From JBCBSS01 sp039819065 (lineage in GTDB: Bacteria > Bacteroidota > Bacteroidia > Cytophagales > Cyclobacteriaceae), in the NCBI GenBank assembly GCA_039819065.1, contig JBCBSS010000229.1, positions 1 to 7,296 of the forward strand: a DNA stretch of 7,296 nt. The letters run 5' to 3'. Positions 1 through 4,142 of this stretch are shown one piece after another (within the stretch, counting starts at the first letter, position 1; each line of letters starts with the position of its first letter). Below the pieces are notes generated by a model. The model was not told where the DNA came from. It did no database searches and worked only from the letters and a program-made list of their open reading frames with translations. The translations under genes and the position numbers were made by a program.

Positions 1-243
1 CGACGGATATATAAACCAGTAGGCATAATAAATTGGTCAATGCCAGCTTCTATTGCTGAGAGATGGAAACGAATACAATCAGGGTCAATAGAAGAGGTTA
101 AGCCACTCTGGCCAAGAATAATGGGCATAGCTGCCGCAGTAACGATCCTGATCACATTGTCTTATCTGTTTTATACTCCTTCTACAAATGAACAGATAGA
201 GAATGTAGTGGCCGAAGATATTACAGAGAGCGAAGTCGTTGAG
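1..243 (+). pseudogene. Displaced middle part of an anti-sigma-like membrane protein (inverted relative to its N-terminus)
   Basis: The plus frame is open from base 1, with an in-frame ATG at 40 and a stop at 370-372. Its first ~80 codons look like the middle of a Bacteroidota anti-sigma/TonB-like protein: a basic amphipathic stretch (ERWKRIQ), then PLWPRIMGIAAAVTILITL, a single membrane helix of about 20 residues, then a polar acidic periplasmic start (PSTNEQIENVV, EDITESEVVE). That is what should follow the DALEG module encoded on the minus strand at 236-415. Beyond about 243 the plus frame is only antisense of that module, so the 110-residue reading from ATG 40 is probably not a real protein. 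The segment also runs off the left edge. The order of parts and the membrane helix are seen; the match to this family is from memory of such proteins; the inversion is inferred. A competing minus-strand frame exists over 1-161, so certainty is moderate. Confidence 0.5.
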
Positions 244-415
244 GGTCGATGGCTTCTAAACCTTCTAAAGCATCATCATAAAACTCGGAGTTTAGTGATT
301 CAGCCTCCAATTGATGCATATCACTATTTTCAAGATCACCTCGTAAATAAGCGTCTAGGTTCTCTTTGTTAAAAAGATCTTTTTTGTCAGTGCTATGTGA
401 ATGCTTCTTGTCCAA
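221..415 (-). CDS. N-terminal fragment of an anti-sigma-like protein, cut at a strand switch
   Basis: This 64-codon minus-strand frame starts at TTG 415 and stops at TAA 221-223. Residues ~17-52 carry the soluble N-terminal module common in Bacteroidota proteins encoded next to ECF sigma factors: NLDAYLRGDL, then HQLEAESLNSEF, then DDALEGLEAI. In intact relatives this module is followed by a linker, one membrane helix and a periplasmic part, and the protein is thought to hold the neighbouring sigma factor at the inner membrane. Here only the cytoplasmic module is left. After DPQ the frame turns into a few nondescript residues (RLRSL) and stops. TTG is the only plausible start: the frame upstream is closed by the sigma gene's own stop, which is in the same frame and nine bases away. 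Tight spacing supports co-transcription with that sigma gene. The missing part seems to lie on the plus strand at 1-243. If the join is an assembly artefact, the real gene is longer. Confidence 0.62.
   Translation of the reverse strand: MDKKHSHSTDKKDLFNKENLDAYLRGDLENSDMHQLEAESLNSEFYDDALEGLEAIDPQRLRSL
235..241. repeat. Short inverted repeat at the strand-switch junction
   Basis: GTCGTTG at 235-241 lies where coding sense changes from plus (left) to minus (right). Its reverse complement is CAACGAC, and the window opens with CGAC at 1-4, which would be the last four bases of such a copy with the rest cut off by the edge. If the segment 1-241 is flipped around these sites, the N-terminal frame continues in phase (CAA CGA then CGG ATA). 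The bases are seen; the role as an inversion or template-switch site is inferred from a very short match. Confidence 0.3.
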
Positions 416-424
416 TTGCTTAGT

Positions 425-1009
425 CTAATGAATCGTCATCTTTTTCTCCATACACAATTTTAAGTTACGTTTACCATTCTGTATGTAACTCTTAACCTTC
501 TTCACTTCAAAATCAGTCACCGTCGATATTTCTAAATAACTTTTCTTCTCGATGTAGAATAATCGGATGCATGTTTGTTGTTCATTTTGTAGCTGTTTGA
601 TACAATCTTCCAAGCTAGACAAATTCTGTTCTACACTATCCATTTCATCATGATGCAGAAAGGCTTCAGTTTCCATAAACGAATTAGAAATATTTTCATC
701 GATAGTGGTGGTAACTTGTTTGTTTGATCTTAAAGCCATTAAACAGTGATGCTTAGTTACTACGTGTAGCCAACTTTTGAAGTTTTTCACCTCATGGTCT
801 TTGAGGCTCGATACCAATTTTTCAAATATTTGCATCACGGCATCCTTGCTCTCTTCTCTGTCCTGCAGGTATTTTAAACAAACACCGTAAACCAAGTGAG
901 TATACCTAGCGTATAAATCCCCGAGAATATTGATGTCCTCAGACTCTTTGTATAAAGCGATCAGCTCAGCATCATTCTCTTCTCTATTCAACCGCTTTTT
1001 GAAAAACAT
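425..1009 (-). CDS. ECF-type RNA polymerase sigma-70 factor
   Basis: This 194-residue protein directs RNA polymerase to a dedicated promoter set. Sigma region 2 spans about residues 28-95: LYARYTHLVYGVCLKYL, then the core-binding helix SKDAVMQIFEKL at ~54-65, then KSWLHVVTKHHC for the -10-contacting part. A variable acidic linker (~96-128) leads to sigma region 4 at ~130-187, where QQTCIRLFYIEKKSYLEIS and VKKVKSYIQNGKRNL form the -35-binding helix-turn-helix. There is no region 1 or 3, which is typical of ECF factors. The ATG at 1009 has an in-frame stop upstream and a weak purine-rich stretch (AGAGAAG) about 10 bases ahead. The anti-sigma-like fragment begins nine bases after its TAG stop, the usual sigma/anti-sigma pairing. 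The factor was probably activated when the membrane partner released it. With that partner broken here (if real), control would be lost or altered. Confidence 0.92.
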   Translation of the reverse strand: MFFKKRLNREENDAELIALYKESEDINILGDLYARYTHLVYGVCLKYLQDREESKDAVMQIFEKLVSSLKDHEVKNFKSWLHVVTKHHCLMALRSNKQVTTTIDENISNSFMETEAFLHHDEMDSVEQNLSSLEDCIKQLQNEQQTCIRLFYIEKKSYLEISTVTDFEVKKVKSYIQNGKRNLKLCMEKKMTIH

Positions 1010-1143
1010 CTTAACTACTTCTCTTTAGGGCTTAAAAGCCAAAATAGAAAAAGTTAATGTAAATAACCGTAATTGTAATCAGAATCAACACGGCAATAAA
1101 ACCTGAAATGTTTTTGAGTAATTAAATTCTGAAGAACTCATAG

Positions 1144-1179
1144 CGCATAGCCGAATCATAATCAATTGATCATTATGCG
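1144..1179. promoter_or_regulatory. Nested dyad in the divergent intergenic region
   Basis: In the spacer between the leftward sigma gene and the rightward lipoprotein gene, CGCATA (1144-1149) is mirrored by TATGCG (1174-1179). Between them lies the perfect 10-base palindrome ATCAATTGAT (1161-1170), and CATAAT (1157-1162) is mirrored by ATTATG (1172-1177). Such symmetry can mark an operator, and the position 53-88 bases upstream of the lipoprotein ATG would suit one. No convincing Bacteroidota -33/-7 promoter pair was found nearby, and AT-rich sequence produces dyads by chance, so the regulatory role is inference only. Confidence 0.25.
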
Positions 1180-1231
1180 TCGACAGTAGTAAATCCCATT
1201 GACAGCTTATATAAAAACTATATCAGCCAAA

Positions 1232-1699
1232 ATGAAAGTTATATTTCTTATTCTAATTTCTGTTACAGTATCCAGTGCTGTTGTTAGTTGTGTTTCCGAA
1301 AGCGAAACCTCTGACCAACAAAAAAAAGAGCTAAAAAGTACTCTAGAACAATTCAATCAAGCATTCTTAATCGCTGATGCCGATAAACTATCCGATATGC
1401 TTACCGATAGTTATCTCCATTGCAATAGCGGTGCAGAAGTAGTGGGCAAGGAAAGATGGCTCAATTACATTAGAAGTAGAAAAGAGAGCTTGGAAAAAGG
1501 AGATTTAGCTATTCAGACTTATGAAATGTCTGACTTGCATATTTCCGTTTACGACAATGCGGCAGCAGTCAACATGCAAATTGAGGTCAAGGGTATTAAT
1601 GAGGGAGAGCCTTTTACTTCTAGATTCAGAGCGACTCATACTTGGATATTTGAAAGTGGTAGATGGAAGAGAGCATCCTTTCACGATACGAAACTGTAA
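1232..1699 (+). CDS. DUF4440 / SnoaL-like (NTF2 fold) lipoprotein
   Basis: The predicted protein has 155 residues. It starts with a lipoprotein signal: MK, a hydrophobic run (VIFLILISVTVSSA), then the lipobox VVSC with the acylated cysteine at residue 20. A polar linker (SESETSDQQ) and a single cone-shaped NTF2-like domain at ~28-155 follow. Domain features are the first helix (TLEQFNQAFLIADADKLSDML), then TDSYLHCNSG, VVGKERWLNYI, and the closing strands TSRFRATHTWIFESGRWKRAS, a pattern typical of DUF4440. Members bind small ligands or act as minor enzymes, and no substrate can be named here. Residue +2 after the cysteine is Val, not Asp, so outer-membrane anchoring is possible. I prefer ATG 1232 to the in-frame TTG at 1199 because it puts the signal peptide at the true N-terminus. 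It is a single-gene unit, divergent from the sigma gene and closed by a terminator at 1710-1740. Confidence 0.85.
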   Translation: MKVIFLILISVTVSSAVVSCVSESETSDQQKKELKSTLEQFNQAFLIADADKLSDMLTDSYLHCNSGAEVVGKERWLNYIRSRKESLEKGDLAIQTYEMSDLHISVYDNAAAVNMQIEVKGINEGEPFTSRFRATHTWIFESGRWKRASFHDTKL

Positions 1700-1709
1700 G
1701 GCCATAAAA

Positions 1710-1740
1710 AGAAAAAAGAGAGCTACACTCCCTTTTTTCT
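1710..1740 (+). terminator. Intrinsic terminator after the lipoprotein gene
   Basis: Eleven bases after the TAA stop, AGAAAAAAGAGAG (1710-1722) pairs with CTCCCTTTTTTCT (1728-1740) around the loop CTACA: a 13-bp stem with one A-C mismatch at 1719/1731. The 3' arm contains a run of six T, so the U-tract is part of the stem, and the A-run on the 5' arm would let it work in both directions. This is a typical AT-rich terminator and separates the lipoprotein gene from the operon starting at 2045. Confidence 0.82.
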
Positions 1741-2044
1741 AAACTAAACCTAACCTACTTATTGAATTAACCTATCATACAAACAGGCTTTTTAAAATAT
1801 TGTTATCAATATTATTCTTAGGAGAAAATTCTATTAAAAAAGGGCCGTAGTAACCGGGAAAGATGATTTAAGACGCAGTTCAAAAACACTTCTAATAAAT
1901 GCCTTTTTATACTAGGGGTTCTAAAATGCACTAAACGTAAGGCTTAAGACTCATTGTTAGAGGGTAAAACCACACATTTGAGTTATCCCAAATATTATTT
2001 TGGCACTCAACTGTTTATATTTTTATTTTCTTATTTTTGAATAT
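1741..2044. other. Intergenic spacer upstream of the sigma-gmk-nadD operon
   Basis: I see no gene here on either strand. The spacer must hold the promoter for the downstream operon, but no clean Bacteroidota TTTG / TAnnTTTG pair at normal spacing was found. The nearest candidate is TTTG at 1977-1980 with TATTTTGG at 1996-2003, which has one mismatch in the -7 box and a spacer a few bases too short. A perfect TATTTTTG at 2032-2039 lies only five bases before the ATG and has no matching -33 box. The spacer also contains a hairpin at 1796-1813. No riboswitch, tRNA or small RNA could be recognised. Confidence 0.5.
1796..1813. repeat. Perfect AT-rich inverted repeat in the operon leader spacer
   Basis: AATATTG (1796-1802) and CAATATT (1807-1813) are exact reverse complements around the loop TTAT. 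No T-run follows, so it is not a convincing terminator. It could be an operator or an incidental AT-rich hairpin about 230 bases upstream of the sigma gene. Confidence 0.4.
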
Positions 2045-2623
2045 ATGTCAGAAGTACAAAAACGAGGTTATTCTCTTGGTAAGAAAGAGGAAATTTTCGA
2101 CCAGGAATTCCTTCCACATATAGACTCAATGTACAACTTTGCTTATCGGTTGACCTTGGACGAAGATGACTCTAAAGACCTTGTTCAAGATACATTTCTG
2201 AAAGCATATCGGTTTATTGACTCTTTTCAACAAGGAACTAATGCCAAAGCTTGGTTGTTTCGCATATTGAAAAACAGCTTCATCAACGATTTCAGGAAGA
2301 AGAGTAAAGAGCCTGCGAAAGTTGATTATCAAGAAGTAGAAACTGTTTATAATTCGGAAGATGTCGATACTCCGATGACCACTGACTTACGAGTGGAAAC
2401 AGTGCAGGATATGATCGGTGATGAGATTTCCAACGCCCTAAATTCGTTGGACGTTGACTTCAGAACGGTCATAATTCTATGCGATCTTGAAGGTTTCAAG
2501 TACGATGAAATGGCTAAAATACTGGATATACCTATTGGCACGGTTAGATCCAGACTTCATAGGGCTAGAAACCTGCTTAAAGAGAAACTAAGTGAGTATG
2601 CAAAAAAAATGGGTTATAAATAA
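2045..2623 (+). CDS. RpoE-like RNA polymerase sigma-70 (ECF) factor
   Basis: This 193-residue sigma factor recruits RNA polymerase to alternative promoters. The N-terminus (YSLGKKEEIFDQEFLPHID, residues ~9-27) is the conserved opening of a sigma family found widely in Bacteroidota. Region 2 runs ~25-90: MYNFAYRLTLDEDDSKDLVQ, DTFLKAYRF, then the -10-recognition part NAKAWLFRILKNSFINDFRKK. After an acidic linker, region 4 (~130-185) has VDFRTVIILCDLEGFKYDEM and the recognition helix IPIGTVRSRLHRAR at 163-176. I chose ATG 2045. The alternative in-frame TTG at 2000 would add 15 Phe/Tyr/Leu-rich residues translated from AT-rich spacer. It is first in an operon, 10 bases ahead of its probable anti-sigma partner and upstream of gmk and nadD. 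Activity is probably set by that partner. The closest named analogue would be a SigH/RpoE-type stress factor, but the true stimulus is unknown. Confidence 0.95.
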   Translation: MSEVQKRGYSLGKKEEIFDQEFLPHIDSMYNFAYRLTLDEDDSKDLVQDTFLKAYRFIDSFQQGTNAKAWLFRILKNSFINDFRKKSKEPAKVDYQEVETVYNSEDVDTPMTTDLRVETVQDMIGDEISNALNSLDVDFRTVIILCDLEGFKYDEMAKILDIPIGTVRSRLHRARNLLKEKLSEYAKKMGYK

Positions 2624-2633
2624 TTGTTAACGT

Positions 2634-2921
2634 ATGAAATCCAACTCTACCAACGAAAGTAATTCCCAGAACAATCAAGAATCAGGAAATCAACCCAACC
2701 ATAATCAATGCCTGAAAATGCTCGAATTGGTCTTAGATGGGGAAGCGTCTGAAGAAGAACAAGAGTATTTTGAACAGCACCTACAGAACTGCATGCCTTA
2801 TTATGAAATATATAATTTGGATAAAACCATTCGTGGTATGATCAAAGAAAAGTGCTGTAAGAAAGTCCCAGAGGGGCTAGCTGACGAGATCAGAAATAAG
2901 ATAGGCGACATCACACAATAG
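2634..2921 (+). CDS. Small cytoplasmic anti-sigma factor with a degenerate zinc motif
   Basis: This 95-residue protein has no signal peptide and no membrane segment. Residues 1-22 are a disordered Asn/Ser/Gln-rich tail. HNQC at 23-26 is followed by a helix, LKMLELVLDGEASEEEQEYF, then HLQNCMPYY at 49-57, and a C-terminal helical part with a CC pair at 74-75 (EKCCKKVPEGLADEIRNKI). The layout matches the zinc-binding anti-sigma (ZAS, zf-HC2-like) family, which wraps the sigma factor and in redox-sensing members releases it when the H-x3-C-x2-C zinc site is oxidised. Here H49 and C53 are kept but the second cysteine of the CxxC is Tyr56, so a standard zinc site is incomplete. H23, C26, C74 and C75 could compensate. 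Its place 10 bases after the sigma gene and 4 bases before gmk makes the partnership likely. Confidence 0.85.
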   Translation: MKSNSTNESNSQNNQESGNQPNHNQCLKMLELVLDGEASEEEQEYFEQHLQNCMPYYEIYNLDKTIRGMIKEKCCKKVPEGLADEIRNKIGDITQ

Positions 2922-2925
2922 CTTA

Positions 2926-3498
2926 ATGTCCCAAAAAAAGGCAATTATTTTCTCCGCTCCGTCTGGTTCGGGTAAAACTACTATAGTCAAACATCTTCTG
3001 GAGAATAACAAAAATCTAGGGTTCTCCATTTCTGCTTGTACAAGAGATAAAAGAGGTAGAAATGAAGAGAACGGCCGAGATTATTATTTTCTGACTCCCG
3101 ACGAATTTAAGGAGAAAATTGATGGGGACGAATTCATCGAGTGGGAGGAAGTATATGAAGGCAACTTCTACGGGACACTAAAGTCCGAAATTGAGCAGAT
3201 TTGGTCTGAAGGCAAACATGTCATATTCGACGTGGATGTTAAAGGAGGCTTAAATCTTAAAAAATACTTTAAAGACAGGGGATTAGCCGTATTTGTAAAA
3301 GTACCTTCGCTTGATGAGTTAAAGTCAAGATTGCAGGATAGAAATACTGATTCCGAGGACAGCATTTCGAGAAGGCTATTCAAAGCAAAGTTTGAAATGT
3401 CTTTCGAAGATCAATTCGACACGACGCTTGTCAATGAGGATTTGGAAGAATCCTTGAAAAAGGCACAGAAGCTTTTCGACGACTTCACCAAAGAATAA
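2926..3498 (+). CDS. gmk: Guanylate kinase
   Basis: Guanylate kinase phosphorylates GMP (and dGMP) with ATP to GDP, an essential cytoplasmic step in guanine nucleotide supply and in recycling of (p)ppGpp-linked pools. The 190-residue length is standard. The ATP P-loop is SAPSGSGKTT at residues 10-19. The GMP-binding region starts with SACTRDKRGRNE (36-47) and GRDYYF (50-55), continues with EFIEWEEVYEGNFYGT at ~68-83 (family pattern E-x-A/E-x-V-x-GNxYGT), and FDVDVKGGLNLKK holds the conserved (D)VDVQG-like strand. The lid is RLQDRNTDSEDSISRRL at ~136-152 (R-L-x2-R-x-T-x-S-x2-x-I-x2-RL). The ATG begins four bases after the anti-sigma stop and the stop is eight bases before nadD, so translation is probably coupled. 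No unusual residues were noticed. Confidence 0.97.
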   Translation: MSQKKAIIFSAPSGSGKTTIVKHLLENNKNLGFSISACTRDKRGRNEENGRDYYFLTPDEFKEKIDGDEFIEWEEVYEGNFYGTLKSEIEQIWSEGKHVIFDVDVKGGLNLKKYFKDRGLAVFVKVPSLDELKSRLQDRNTDSEDSISRRLFKAKFEMSFEDQFDTTLVNEDLEESLKKAQKLFDDFTKE

Positions 3499-3506
3499 AA
3501 TTAATC

Positions 3507-4079
3507 TTGAAAATAGGTCTCTTCTTTGGTTCTTTTAACCCGATCCATGTAGGTCATTTGATTATAGCCAATGTTATGATCGAAACCACAGATATAGAAA
3601 AGACCTGGTTTGTTGTATCGCCTCAAAATCCATTCAAAAAAAGCAAATCGTTGCTTCATGAGTTTGACAGGCTAGACATGGTCAACGCTGCTATTCATGA
3701 TAACTATAACCTCAAGGCCTGTGACATTGAGTTTAATATGCCGAGGCCGAGTTACACTGTAGATACACTGACCTATCTTTCCGATAAGTACCCGCAACAC
3801 CAATTTCACCTTATCATTGGGCAGGATAATTTGGTTCACTTTCATAAATGGAAAAACTATAAAGCTCTGCTAGAGAACTACAAGCTTTATGTCTATCCAA
3901 GGCCTGATTCATCTCACACAGAACTAGAAGACCATCCGAACGTTAGAATGGTGGAAGCTCCTATGATTGATATCTCGGCAACGTTCATTAGAAAATGTCT
4001 GAAAAATGAGATGTCAGTGAAATATCTCATTCCTGACTCCGTATTAGAGATAATCGAAGGAAAAAAATTTTATATCTAA
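3507..4079 (+). CDS. nadD: Nicotinate-nucleotide adenylyltransferase
   Basis: NadD transfers AMP from ATP to nicotinate mononucleotide to make deamido-NAD, the step before NAD synthetase, in the cytoplasm. The 190-residue protein is a single nucleotidyltransferase domain. The signature GSFNPIHVGHL is at residues 8-18, with the HxGH catalytic pair H14/H17. PSYTVDTL (~85-92) and the substrate-loop region with FHLIIGQDNLVHFHKWKNY (~107-125; GxDN and F-x-KW are family hallmarks) follow. The second ATP-binding motif ISATFIRK is at 156-163 (family pattern ISSTxIR). The start is TTG at 3507: MKIGLFFGSFNP is exactly where the family begins, the site is eight bases after the gmk stop, and no ATG is available. 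The gmk-nadD pairing is common in Bacteroidota. It is the last tightly spaced gene of the operon. Confidence 0.97.
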   Translation: MKIGLFFGSFNPIHVGHLIIANVMIETTDIEKTWFVVSPQNPFKKSKSLLHEFDRLDMVNAAIHDNYNLKACDIEFNMPRPSYTVDTLTYLSDKYPQHQFHLIIGQDNLVHFHKWKNYKALLENYKLYVYPRPDSSHTELEDHPNVRMVEAPMIDISATFIRKCLKNEMSVKYLIPDSVLEIIEGKKFYI

Positions 4080-4109
4080 TTCTTAAGCAACTAATCAATC
4101 TAAAACTGA

Positions 4110-4123
4110 GTCTGTATACAGAC
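4110..4123. promoter_or_regulatory. Perfect 14-bp palindrome upstream of the DUF5686 gene
   Basis: GTCTGTATACAGAC in the 63-base gap between nadD and the outer-membrane protein gene is its own reverse complement. It is flanked by AAAC (4103-4106) and GTTT (4124-4127), which would lengthen a hairpin with a three-base bulge. A palindrome this exact, 20 bases before an ATG, could be an operator for a dimeric regulator or an RNA hairpin affecting translation. No T-run follows, so a terminator is unlikely. The symmetry is seen; the role is inferred. Confidence 0.4.
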
Positions 4124-4142
4124 GTTTAAAAGCCAAGATTGC

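Noticed and set aside
1..161. A minus-strand frame (from ATG 126-128: MPIILGQSGL...IDQFIMPTGLYI) running off the left edge, which could be a separate gene after the anti-sigma fragment
   Set aside because: It looks protein-like and cannot be fully excluded, but I recognise no family, and the plus frame over the same bases has a membrane segment that fits the interrupted neighbour. Kept as the main alternative to the inversion reading.
40..372. A 110-residue plus-strand protein from ATG 40
   Set aside because: Its first part looks coding, but from about 243 on it is antisense of the DALEG module on the minus strand. It is better explained as one inverted gene segment plus a shadow than as a complete gene.
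1029..1040. GGCTT/AAGCC mini-hairpin ahead of the first sigma gene
   Set aside because: Five base pairs with a two-base loop is too short and too likely by chance to call as a regulatory element.
1199..1231. TTG start adding 11 residues before the lipoprotein signal peptide
   Set aside because: ATG 1232 gives a normal short MK + hydrophobic + lipobox signal; the extension would place polar residues ahead of it.
2032..2039. Perfect Bacteroidota -7 box match TATTTTTG
   Set aside because: It lies five bases before the ATG, which would give a leaderless transcript, and there is no TTTG -33 box at the right distance. AT-rich sequence gives such matches easily.
2000..2044. An upstream TTG start that would extend the second sigma factor by 15 residues
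   Set aside because: The extra residues (ALNCLYFYFLIFEY) come from AT-rich spacer, and ATG 2045 places the conserved YSLGKKE region at the expected distance from the start.
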